64,000 bases of DNA, from positions 62,001 to 126,000 of the forward strand of contig BLSF01000057.1 of assembly GCA_012862575.1 (NCBI GenBank). The letters are read 5' to 3'. Numbering within the stretch: position 1 is the first letter of the stretch; every line of letters begins with the position of its first letter. The notes under the pieces were generated by a model. It made no database searches. It worked only from the letters and a program-made list of their open reading frames with translations, and was not told where the DNA came from. This DNA is from Parietichytrium sp. I65-24A (taxonomy: Eukaryota; Sar; Bigyra; Thraustochytrida; Thraustochytriidae). Of this stretch, positions 17,754-26,920 are shown piece by piece. A program made the translations under genes and the position numbers.

Positions 17754-17946
17754 AACTAGCTATGTAAGATACGCACGCAATTAAGTTAAGCCAACGGCTT
17801 GTAGAGAGAAAGAGGCAAAGAGAGATCAATTGATTCTGAAAACAAAATATATTCTTTTCTGATACAAAGGCTTCGTTCGGGACGGAGTGGTGGTATTGTG
17901 AGCATGTCCAGGAACCTAACTATTCCTGCTTTCTTCTTTTTTTCCT

Positions 17947-19239
17947 CTAAGGGTTCGAGATGATGTATAGAGGGGGCTCCGACATCTTGTCTGGCTCTAC
18001 CGGGTAAACTTTGTGGAACTCAGCGAAATCAAGCACCGCCTCCCCGTTCTCACCTTCCATCGTGCAAGGCACAAAATCGTGGTGCCAGCGGAGATCGGTT
18101 GGGCAATAGGAGTGTCTTGCCTGAATCGTGTCACTGGTTACAGCGTCGATCCCCTCAAGAATTACAACGATCTCCACGCGGTGCTGCTCCAGATAGGCAC
18201 GGATAGAGTCTTCCTGAGCTGCTTGGTCACTGGTGTTGGGAATACCTAGGCTTGTCTTCAATTCTCGATTTCCGTTCTCGATGTCACAGTCTCGTTGTAC
18301 TACGTCAGGGTATAGGTAAGTTGCGGACGGGTCATGTTGACCAACTTCTTTTGCGCGCGGCACCAGTGGCGAAAAGTTGTCCATGCTATGGACGACGACG
18401 TTCGGCAAGGCCATAAATAGCATCCCCCCAAGCTCGTCATCGGGTTTGACAAGTCGCATTGTATCTGTTCGAAAGTAAAATAATGGTGTGTCGACGCCCG
18501 AGCACTGATGCCGGCTAATGGCGTAGCAGCGCACATGTGCTTCGACCAACTGATGCTTGCGCATCTCGGCCACCTGAAACATGAAGTGAAGACGGGTCCC
18601 GATTCTCCTTATCACAGCATGATCTGAAAAGACGATTGTGGTGGCTCGCGTTTGCGCTCTTGCAAATCTCGCATACACTAGTCCAACAGCCACTGCGTCG
18701 CAGATCACGCCGAGTATAGACTCAAACGTGACCAACGTTACGACGGAATTGCACTGTTTAAAGTAATCTACAGTCCCAGGAAAAGTATACCCAATCGTCA
18801 TGATGGTTTCGAGTGAGAAGAGCCAGGCGCTCTTGAAGGTGACGAGGTCCAAGCTACAGGAGTCCGAAATCACCAAGAAGGCAAATGCAAACACGAGAAT
18901 GGTCCCCAAGTAAGACAAGATGAAAAATCCCATCACAACCCGGAGTTTCGAGTCTACAAGCGTGTGAAACAAATCTGACATATACAGCCGCCGCGACCTA
19001 TTCAGCCTATTCACTCTCAAAGCTCCAGTCGCCTGCCGGAAAGATCCTTCACGATTAATCAATCTCCAGCTTGACCCTTCCGCGTTCGCCACGCTGCTTG
19101 CTCTGCGCCACTTTGTCGCGTTGAGAAACCCGCGCCGCGCAAATAGCGTCTCCGACTCCTCTGTCCGCAGACCGTGTCTTGAGGAGGGTCCTCTGCTGTA
19201 CGGGCAGGTCGACCCATAGTTCACTTCGTTTCCAATCAT
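17947..19239 (-). CDS. Inward-rectifier potassium (Kir) channel with altered selectivity filter
   Basis: From the first in-frame ATG the protein is 430 aa. It has the Kir plan: cytosolic N-terminus, M1 (about residues 95-120), a pore loop bounded by two Cys as in the Kir extracellular disulphide, M2 with FESILGVICDAVAVG, then the Kir beta-sandwich cytosolic domain with KxRxxT-type and VIRRIG, RLHFMFQVAEMRKH and VEAHVRCYAI segments. The C-terminal domain is complete (TNTSDQAAQEDSIRAY, then the D-x-TSDTIQARHSY stretch typical of Kirs). The filter reads TIGYTF instead of TIGYGF, with Thr152 replacing the second filter Gly. All else argues for a Kir channel, so ion selectivity is the open question. 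It converges with IPK1 and is divergent from the USP16-like gene. Confidence 0.93.
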   Translation of the reverse strand: MIGNEVNYGSTCPYSRGPSSRHGLRTEESETLFARRGFLNATKWRRASSVANAEGSSWRLINREGSFRQATGALRVNRLNRSRRLYMSDLFHTLVDSKLRVVMGFFILSYLGTILVFAFAFLVISDSCSLDLVTFKSAWLFSLETIMTIGYTFPGTVDYFKQCNSVVTLVTFESILGVICDAVAVGLVYARFARAQTRATTIVFSDHAVIRRIGTRLHFMFQVAEMRKHQLVEAHVRCYAISRHQCSGVDTPLFYFRTDTMRLVKPDDELGGMLFMALPNVVVHSMDNFSPLVPRAKEVGQHDPSATYLYPDVVQRDCDIENGNRELKTSLGIPNTSDQAAQEDSIRAYLEQHRVEIVVILEGIDAVTSDTIQARHSYCPTDLRWHHDFVPCTMEGENGEAVLDFAEFHKVYPVEPDKMSEPPLYIISNP

Positions 19240-20507
19240 GCCGCCTACCGAGATGGCTTTCTCGCTGGCCAATCCGCTTTTGCTATACCCTTTACCCGTC
19301 AACCCTCAACTCTCAACCCTCAGATTCTTCTTCAAGGCCAGTCGCGCGAGCGCCGCTGGGTGCCACTGGCAACGCCTGCAACCTTCTGACAGCGGCATAG
19401 ATTGATTGAGTCTCTCAAGTCCCAGCTAGCTCAACCAGCCCTACCTCACATACGGACTCGGCCTCTAACGTTATGCTAAAGTCACGACTTCTGCAAGACC
19501 TCAAAAACCTCGGCGGCTGGCCGCGCGGCGAGAGAGAGATTGGCGACGCTGATTTTGTGGATCGCGTTCGTAGCATCATCCGAGATTTGAAGGTTGTTTG
19601 TGTTGAGATGGAGTCTAACCAGCACCAGCGCAGCGCAGAAACTGGAAATGTGGCTTGAGAAATTCGAGGCAACTATTCTTGGGACCGTTCGACCGCAAGC
19701 CGGCGCCACAGGTTGCAATCGTCCATTCACCCACCCTTCCATCCATCCATCCTTCCGTGCTCTGAAGCTGTGTTGTGTTCCATGTGGCGTGGAGCGGAGA
19801 GTTGCAGCCCCGGTTCCCTCGAGGAGAACTAACCAACCAACAAGCAACGCCCTTTGGCCTCGAATGAGACCATCCCTCCTCCCGCTGCTCAATCCTCTCA
19901 AGGATTGTCTTTCACTGTTGACTGAAATTGATTCACCAAACAATAATAACAGCAACAGCGATTCCATTCACAGTCAACTCATTGAACAACTTGCATCGAT
20001 TGGTTTTCATCATTTAACACTGCTTTTCACTCATTTACACCTACCAATTACAACCGGATGAAAAGAATTAGTGTGCAACTAACTACTTCACGAATGCATT
20101 CTGCCAACAAACATAAACTCCAAGCAAGTAAGAAGTAAAGGAAGTAGCAGAATAATCCCCGAAACGCAAGCTAGTAGGGTATGGGACGGCCTAGAGAGGG
20201 GTTATGGCTTATTGGTAGAAACTCATACGAGCGTCCACGGTGGTGCATACTTGTGGAGTGTCCTCTCTCGGTGTGGGGAGGCTCAAGACTTTGGTCCTCG
20301 AGACGCGTATATGTTAAGAAGGCGTTTCAGGAGGCTTTAAGCTGTAGAGCGTTGGAGTCTTTTGAGCGTTTGTACGAGTTGAGACTTTTGGATTGAGGAT
20401 CGAACTGTTGGGGTTCAGGAACGTAGTGTTTGGAGGTCAGGGCACACGGGTTCGAAAATTGCTTTTCTGGAATCTGTTTGGGTGGCGAGTGACTTTGTGT
20501 TGGGGAG
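19240..20507. other. Intergenic region, divergent Kir / USP16-like genes
   Basis: About 1.27 kb. A short (CCAT)n/(ATCC)n stretch lies at about 19738-19754. Overlapping open frames on both strands around 19480-20060 are of biased composition and I do not accept them as genes. No RNA gene recognised. Confidence 0.55.
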
Positions 20508-22814
20508 ATGGTCTGTAAACATCATCCGAAAAGCTATTCAGAGCTGCACCGAGCGTTGAAACGAAACTCGGCCCCGAAATCGAACGGGGAGCCTGCTGAC
20601 TGCGACGAAAATGATGTTCTCAAATCATGTGTGCTTTGCATGCACTGCGGGCAGTTCTTACGGGGCCCGGATCAAATGAAATCGCACGAGAAGGCACACA
20701 AAGTGTATCTTATAGCTCACAGCCTCGATGCGGTTTGCATGGAGTGTAAACGTGGGAACAAATTCTTCGACGTTGCGGTGTTTGTAGAGCTTGGCCCAGC
20801 CGCACACAAAATATCAACAGAAGTAGAGCAGTGGCTAGCGACCAACGATGTTTGTAAAATGCTTTTGAACAACGACTCCAAAGGCAGGGACGTCCGCAGC
20901 AGAGAGTCTGAGAAAAGCGCGCCGCCGATGACGCGCTCCACAAGCATCACAAGCGTGGATGACTTGACAATAGAGGTAGAGAGTTTAAATTTGAGGCCGA
21001 GGGAGGATGGCAAGAGAGGAAAGAAAATGAAAAATAAGAAGAGGAGCAGTGTTGACGAAGAACTCGCGGATGGGGCTCCTGTTGAGCTTGGATCACCGAG
21101 GCTATACGGGATTACTAACATCGGAAACTCGTGCTACCTAAATTCCGTGTTGCAAGTTCTCGCGCATTGCCCTGGTCTTATTTCGAACCTTGAAGAGGTT
21201 TTAGCGGAGCTTGAAAAGCAAGGAGAGAGTTGCGAAGCGGATTTGTCGTTTGGAGCAGCTATTTTAGAGATCTTACAAGCCGTGCAGCATGGTTTCGTAG
21301 CAACGGATATTGCTTCAAAACGTCGGAGAAACTCGCAGCATCTGAAAAAGTTTCCCGGCGGTCATGTGAATCCCCGAAAGATTCTTGGCTATATCACCGA
21401 AAAAGCGCCGCAATTGGAAGGATTTAAACAACACGATGCTCACGAACTGTTGGTGGAGCTCTTCCGCGCTTTGGAAGAGGAAGAAAAGGAATACTGGAAG
21501 GCATGCGGGTTTGATCGAAAGGGACCTTATGTTTGGAAGCTGTTCTCTTCAGACATCAAGAGGAAGGTCACCTGCAATTGCTGTCAAAACGAGTCTGGGC
21601 GCACAGAAGAAAGTGTAGTGACCAGTGTGGACATAGTCAGGGGAAAGGCGAAATCCATACGCCTGCGCGATTGTCTTGCGTCGACGTTTGCTCCTTCGGA
21701 ACTCTTGGCGTCTGAGGGAAATGGTTTCATGTGCGACAAGTGCTCCAAGATTTTGGATATGAAGCCTATCCCTCGTCAACAGACATTGACACGCATTCGC
21801 AGGGCTTCGTCTGCTGCCTCGTCAACCTCGAGCGGAAGACGCAGTCCGATGGCTGTTGATGTAAGACAGCTTTCCTTTCGCGAGCAGGACATACGTCAAC
21901 TTTCGTTTCGAGAAGATGACGAGCTTGAAGGTAGCTCCTCTTCTTTCTTACCGTATCCAGCTGGAGGTTTAAAAGACACCATTGATATTACAAAGGCGGA
22001 GGCAATGGGAGATAAAGCTGCAGTCGAAAACTCTCCTCCCGTGCCCCTCGCCTCTGGTGATGAACATGACTCGAAAGCCCTGTCGAGCGCTTCAAGAAAT
22101 CCTGCGGAGGAGCCGGTAAGCTCGCCAAGCTTGATTCCATCGACACAAGCAAGCCAAGAAGGAGGAGAGCGACCAGATTCGAAAGAATCTGAAAGTGAAG
22201 ACGAAAAGGAGTACGAGGCTTTGATGAATTCTTCTTCATCGGACTTTTCATCTTCTTCAGATTCAGATGATGAGACCGTCAATTATCGCAAGGTGCGCAA
22301 AGCAAGTATGAAAGTTGAGCCGCCAATTCCGGGCGCACCGATCAAACGTGATGCGACTCTCTCCGAGGTGTTTTGCCGGGCGCCTCAAGTTATGATATTG
22401 CATTTGAAGCGATTTGAAACCAGGTTTTTGCGCGGTCGCATCACGTCAGACAAGGTAACCCAGACCGTGGACTTAAAGGAGGTGGAGTCTTTTGAGTTCG
22501 ATGACGGCAGCACACACCGCTACAAGCTATTCGGGGTGGTTTGTCACAGGGGGAAGAATTTGCATAGAGGCCACTACGTGTGTTATGTGCGGCCGCTTCT
22601 CTCTCAAGACGAGACGGGCAGCGACGGACTTCCGATGCGTGGAGTTTGGTGGTATGCGAGTGACTCTGTGGTTATGAAGGTCCTGAGAGACTCTCAAGTG
22701 TATGCAGACGACGGCGCATATCTTGCCTTCTACGAACGTATGGATTCTGTCGCCCCTGAGGAGCATTCACCGAGAGAAAGGGACCATCTGGGTGGTTTGA
22801 GCTTGAAAGTATAG
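20508..22814 (+). CDS. Ubiquitin-specific protease with N-terminal ZnF-UBP, USP16/45 type
   Basis: A 768-aa protein from an ATG. Residues ~3-100 form a ZnF-UBP domain (CKHH, then CVLCMHCG, H-x3-H and CMEC), which binds the free C-terminus of ubiquitin. The USP catalytic domain follows: Cys box GNSCYLNSVLQ with nucleophile Cys209, HDAHELLVELF, a zinc-ribbon CNCC/CDKC pair and the His box HRGHYVCYV with His689. Between zinc knuckles and His box lies a ~200-residue Ser/acidic-rich insertion (about 425-615), a position where USP16/45 and yeast Ubp enzymes also carry inserts. Histone H2A deubiquitination is known for USP16; assigning it here is inference. It is a second USP in the window but not a close copy of the gene at 6153. 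Confidence 0.9.
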   Translation: MVCKHHPKSYSELHRALKRNSAPKSNGEPADCDENDVLKSCVLCMHCGQFLRGPDQMKSHEKAHKVYLIAHSLDAVCMECKRGNKFFDVAVFVELGPAAHKISTEVEQWLATNDVCKMLLNNDSKGRDVRSRESEKSAPPMTRSTSITSVDDLTIEVESLNLRPREDGKRGKKMKNKKRSSVDEELADGAPVELGSPRLYGITNIGNSCYLNSVLQVLAHCPGLISNLEEVLAELEKQGESCEADLSFGAAILEILQAVQHGFVATDIASKRRRNSQHLKKFPGGHVNPRKILGYITEKAPQLEGFKQHDAHELLVELFRALEEEEKEYWKACGFDRKGPYVWKLFSSDIKRKVTCNCCQNESGRTEESVVTSVDIVRGKAKSIRLRDCLASTFAPSELLASEGNGFMCDKCSKILDMKPIPRQQTLTRIRRASSAASSTSSGRRSPMAVDVRQLSFREQDIRQLSFREDDELEGSSSSFLPYPAGGLKDTIDITKAEAMGDKAAVENSPPVPLASGDEHDSKALSSASRNPAEEPVSSPSLIPSTQASQEGGERPDSKESESEDEKEYEALMNSSSSDFSSSSDSDDETVNYRKVRKASMKVEPPIPGAPIKRDATLSEVFCRAPQVMILHLKRFETRFLRGRITSDKVTQTVDLKEVESFEFDDGSTHRYKLFGVVCHRGKNLHRGHYVCYVRPLLSQDETGSDGLPMRGVWWYASDSVVMKVLRDSQVYADDGAYLAFYERMDSVAPEEHSPRERDHLGGLSLKV

Positions 22815-23199
22815 GTACCGGTATATGCGTTAGCTCAGATTGTGGTTGCCTTTTAGAGTTAACTTCTATGCACCCCGAGTTTGGCGAGGGTCGACCTGTG
22901 AAACAATACACGACTAGCAAACGTGACGCTGACAATCAGAGCATTGGATAGAGTTGAGAGAAACCTGAACTGATAAAGTGAAGTGTGGAAAAAAAAAAGT
23001 TGCATAGTGTGCATGTTTTCTTCTTCTCTTATATTTTATATTTTTTTTGCATGCGCAGAGTGAAGGCTTGCTTCGAAAAAGCAGACAACACCAACAGATG
23101 CACCCAAAAACGCATCAGCAGCTGTGACATCCCTCGCTCCTTAGCCGCGAGGGCGGCAACGCCGACGGAAGCAATGTTTGAAATGATGGTACTAGCAGA
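22815..23199. other. Intergenic 3' region between convergent genes
   Basis: A 385-bp region between the 3' ends of the USP16-like and AP-1 mu genes. It is AT-rich around 23025-23050; nothing else recognised. Confidence 0.55.
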
Positions 23200-24682
23200 T
23201 CACGCCATTCTCAAAGTGTATCCTCCTCTGCCTCCTTCGGGCTCAACTGCTCGAGTGATATATCTCACCCAAGGCAATGCCTGGTAGCCTGACTTCTCAA
23301 TAATCTTAAGGTATCTAACCTGAATGCCACTCACCGTGAAGTATGGAATCTCAAAGCTAACTTGGCAAGGCTTCTTCCAAGAAGTGTCCGAGGAGTCGGT
23401 GGTGGAAGGCAGTCCAAAGTGTGCGCGCATCAAATACTCGCGCGAGCCGTAAAACTGCTTGATCGTCCATACGATCGCATCTTTGTCAGGGACGTAAGTG
23501 ACCGTTCCGATGCTTGCTTTAAAGCTTGGAGAGTCGACGTCGGAGGGAACAGCGATGGTGATCTGCACGTTGTTGGCAATGGATCTCGCCTTGAACTGGG
23601 ACCTGGCCTTAATGACGTACTCCACACGGCTACTCTTATGTGGCTCGACGACGGCCTCTACCCAGATAAGGGGCTTTACGTGAGTGTTGAGGCGGTAACT
23701 CATCAGCTCAAACTCACCGTCTGGGGGAATAAAACTGATGGTCCGGTCGTTTTCAAATCGCGCAAGGCGAACGCATTGGTGAAATTTGATATCCTCCATC
23801 TCAACCGCCTTTGTTTTTGTGTAGTTTCTCCCAGAAGCTTTGAACATAAGCTTGTCGTTAAGGCCAAGCTTGAGCTCGGGCATGCCACTCAAAAAGGACT
23901 TCATGAGAATTTTCCCTCTGCTCCATCAAGTCGGATTATTCAAGCATTAGTTGACAGTCGCAAATTTATGCCACAAGAGTCGGAAAAAGCATTCGCGCAA
24001 CGTACTGTATTTCACTGTGAAGGACCTGGCCCGAAGTTGATACCAATAAGCTGAGGGTTTCGATCACATCCAAGAAAATTTCGTTCTTTCGATGCACAAT
24101 GCCTTCTGATCTCCAAGACACAGCATTCCTGTCCCGATTGCAGCCAGAAAAGAGAATAGGTTAGACATCGCGACCTCACAAAACTTCCCGGCGCCACGAC
24201 GTGAGGCCCAAGTTGGCAAAAAGAACTTACGTAAGTGCCTTTGAAGGCTGAGGTTGCTTCTCCGCCCTGTACCCGCTCTGAGTGATGAACTCCGCAAGAA
24301 TCTTCTGTTCAGTAGTCTGTGGGTAGCCAAAGTCCATCGTCTCATCCAACAGCTCGAAGGTGATGATAAAATTGTCGCGGAGGCTCTCTTCGGTGACCTC
24401 GCCAAAATATCCCTTCAGCACATCACAAAGCTTGACCATGTACACGAGCACCATGAACGCATTCACATTATCCTTCGTGACGCTGAGCACGTACAAGTTG
24501 CCATACTTAAGGCAGATGTACGTCACTCCATTCTCGACGTACACCGGCTTGAAGTCATTCTCATCCTCGTCCTGCAGCTTGGACGCAAACTTCTCGATCG
24601 TCGAAATCGGCACATCCCCGCGGTAGTTCCTGCTGATCAGGATCTTGCCCTTCAGGTCCGTAAAGAACAGTGCGCTCGCCAT
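23200..24682 (-). CDS. AP1M: AP-1 clathrin adaptor medium subunit (mu-1), three exons
   Basis: Joining exons 24231-24682, 24006-24128 and 23200-23917 gives 1293 bases, an exact 430-aa frame, the normal length for mu-1. It starts MASALFFTDLKGK, then NYRGDVPISTIEKF, matching AP-1 rather than AP-2 or AP-3. The joined frame restores the conserved NAVSWRSEGI segment after exon 1 and the SEIQGKILMKSFLSGMPE region across intron 2. The C-terminal domain shows FHQCVRLARFENDRTISF and FEIPYFTVSGIQVRYLK, and ends near the usual Kir-free terminus with YITRA. Mu-1 sits in the trans-Golgi/endosome AP-1 complex and binds tyrosine-based sorting signals. Both introns have canonical GT...AG ends and preserve phase. 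The gene would be called as two broken pieces without them. Confidence 0.95.
23918..24005 (-). other. Spliceosomal intron 2 of AP-1 mu (88 bp)
   Basis: GTACGT donor and CAG acceptor on the minus strand, with a CTAAT branch-like sequence before the acceptor. Splicing joins CA to A of a Gln codon. Confidence 0.9.
24129..24230 (-). other. Spliceosomal intron 1 of AP-1 mu (102 bp)
   Basis: GTAAGT donor and CAG acceptor on the minus strand, with CTAAC upstream as a possible branch site. Exon 1 ends in AC and exon 2 begins with G, completing a Thr codon. The donor sits in the perfect 12-bp palindrome ACTTACGTAAGT. Confidence 0.92.
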
Positions 24683-24874
24683 TTTACCCCGTTCCACCGT
24701 TCCACCGTTCCACGGTTCACGATCCCACACTGCCTCCCCTACAGTCCTACAGTCCCACAGTCCGCTCTCTCTCACACCCTCAACTTCCCACTAAGCCTCC
24801 CACACCTGCTCCAACAGCTAGCTAGCTGCAACGTATCAACGTGTCCGCGTCGAAGACTCTCTCAGTATCTCAGT

Positions 24875-24894
24875 ATAATAATAATAATAATAAT
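24875..24894. repeat. (ATA)n microsatellite
   Basis: About six tandem ATA units, 190 bp upstream of the AP-1 mu start codon. Confidence 0.8.
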
Positions 24895-25586
24895 GTTCAT
24901 AATGTTCATGAAAATATCTAGCTTAGAGGCCTTTCCTACGCTGACTACTACCCATCCCCTAGCTGGCAAGCGTGCATACGCCCGGGGCTATGGGTATCTG
25001 TACGACGCGTTTATCCACATCGGCTGGATGTTACCCGTAGGTAGCGGTACGGTGACCTTGGTGTTGGAAAACTGTGCTAAGGGTTTTGCGTGGCGGTCGC
25101 TTAGCCAGGTTGTTTTTGTTTTGGGCGGCGGGAAAATCCAGCGAAAAACCTTTTCAAAAATTATTTAAAAATTGGTTTTCTAAATGTTTTTTTAATTGTT
25201 TTTGCTGGAATTATATTTTACTTCATTCGGGGGTTCCTCTAGGTTCTGTCTGTTCGCTAAGTGATGGGTGGACGTGAGAACTATCGACTGACAGTGATAA
25301 ACTCTAAGTGACTCGTAAAGCGAAAGGTCTCACTATCAATCTCGAGCTGGTACGAGTACTGAGTACACCAGAACGGCTGGTAATTTTTGAATTTCTTTTG
25401 AAAATTGACGCGTTTGACGGGCATAAACTTTCGCACTTTTCAATTGAACCACCCGCTCCGTTCGTTCCTTTCCGTTTCGTTTCGAACCCAATTGCCCGCG
25501 ACCCTGCAGAACCCAAGAACCCAAGAACCCGAGCATCCTCGGAGTCAAATCCCTCAGCAACCGACGCCAAACTAGCGTACGCTGCC

Positions 25587-25802
25587 GGCTATCCTTTTCG
25601 ATAGCCTCCCCCATAGCGTCCCGAGGCTCAGCCGCCCCTCACAACAAGTCATTAAAAGTTCCAGGCCCTGAGGGTAACCGAGCGATAAGGATCGCATAGA
25701 CGCGCTTACCAGGAGAGTGTAGGGTAGCTGAGATACATCTGATGTATCAGTTGACCTTTGGCCGCAGAAGGTAGTACTATCCTTACGGTTGACAGCCTCA
25801 AC
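25587..25802. ncRNA. Possible structured RNA (cluster of short hairpins)
   Basis: Within 216 bp I find four short perfect stems: GGCTAT/ATAGCC (25587/25601), GCGAT/ATCGC (25682/25691), GATACAT/ATGTATC with a three-base loop (25732/25742) and GTTGA/TCAAC (25788/25798). In addition AAGGAT (25687) could pair with ATCCTT (25779). I do not recognise a known RNA family. Short stems also occur by chance, so this is tentative. Confidence 0.2.
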
Positions 25803-25900
25803 TAGTGCCTTTGACAGGTCAGGAAAACTTTAAGTGGCAGCCGACGTATCAGTGCGCATCGCATAATTCCGCGGGAGACGAACAACCCAAAAGACGAGTG

Positions 25901-25917
25901 GAGAGAGAGAGAGAGAG
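25901..25917. repeat. (GA)n tract
   Basis: Seventeen bases of alternating GA, 110 bp upstream of the small orphan gene start. GA tracts also precede RPB6 and MAPK on their sense strands. Confidence 0.8.
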
Positions 25918-26027
25918 TAGTGAGAGAGCAAGGCGCTGTAACTCTCAAAACTGGTGTGGGTTTTTACTTGCCCGCAGTGCGTGGAGAACAGACAGACAGA
26001 CATCGTTTGGCGTTTGGAGTTTGGAGA

Positions 26028-26306
26028 ATGCTGGTGAAGGACAGACTGAAGAGCCCGAAAGCTGGCAAGCTGGGCAAGGTGACTTTGTACCCGTCGGCGT
26101 TCGCGGGGACTACGGCGGAAGGCATGCAGGTGCTGGAAGGCAGTTTGCCCACTGCGGTGATCGTAGGAAATGGTTTGGTGGACGAGAAGGGACAAGGTTT
26201 TCAGTCAGTCACGGAGTTTGTAGAAGCTGCGTGCGTGGAATATTTCATGGCGTTTGAGGCTTCCGAGGACGGGGCCAGGGATGATGAACCGCAGAATGAC
26301 TTTTAG
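26028..26306 (+). CDS. Small protein of 92 aa, unknown
   Basis: A 92-aa open frame starting with ATG (MLVKDRLKSPK). The first ~20 residues are basic, the middle is neutral and strand-like (KVTLYPSAFAGTTAE, then SLPTAVIVGNGLVDE), and the C-terminus is acidic (ASEDGARDDEPQNDF). No motif or family recognised. Composition is protein-like and the frame is also open upstream for ~36 codons without an ATG. It lies in the expected place in the alternating gene order, between the divergent AP-1 mu and convergent HYOU1 genes, which slightly favours a real gene. Confidence 0.45.
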   Translation: MLVKDRLKSPKAGKLGKVTLYPSAFAGTTAEGMQVLEGSLPTAVIVGNGLVDEKGQGFQSVTEFVEAACVEYFMAFEASEDGARDDEPQNDF

Positions 26307-26920
26307 TCGCTCTGAGATGATTTGGTAAAATGCTTTGTTTGGGCTCGGCGTGGACGGCTTTATACAGATTGTGACTTGGATCACTCAATTTGCGACTATT
26401 GTTTTGACATGTGGGTGCCCAGTGCGTGGGATGCTGCAGTTTGCCGTGTTTCTCCTTCGATGAGAAGCAGCGGGCTTGTCTCATACCGGGGTCATGCTCG
26501 TGGCCTGGAGTTGACTTGGCGCTTTCACCGATCTCTTTCCGTTCAGTTTTAAAAGTTTCTTTTTGCCTTCTACGTATGCGTGAATGCGAGCGTATGCCTT
26601 TTGCAAGTCGGGGATATCATGAGCAAGTAAAGATTGAAAATTAGTTCCCGTTATTTAACATAAAAATGAAGACAAGAGTCCGCCATCGGCGTTCACTTTC
26701 TCACCTCATGACTTGATTTGGCGTGCAGGGCGAGAATTACAAGAATTGTCACTTGTGCGGAAAGCAGCATTGATTTCAGCCACAAGGGCAATGAAATGGT
26801 CAAGTGATCCGGGTCAAATGTAAACAAGCAACAAAAGAGACCAACCCAAAAAAATTCAACTAATGTATACTTTCTTTTTGCGTGCTTGGACTTTTATCAA
26901 GCGTCCCTCGGATAAAACTA
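26307..26920. other. Intergenic 3' region between convergent genes
   Basis: About 610 bp between the small orphan and the HYOU1 stop codon. No gene or repeat recognised. Confidence 0.5.

Larger units (their letters stand above)
24683..26027. other. Intergenic region, divergent AP-1 mu / small orphan genes
   Basis: About 1.35 kb. It holds an (ATA)n microsatellite at 24875-24894, a GTACTGAGTAC element at 25355-25365, a cluster of small stem-loops at 25587-25802 and a (GA)n tract at 25901-25917. No credible long gene. Confidence 0.55.

Noticed and set aside
22835-22900. tRNA A-box-like sequence (TTAGCTCAGATTGTGG)
   Set aside because: No B-box or cloverleaf follows at the right distance.
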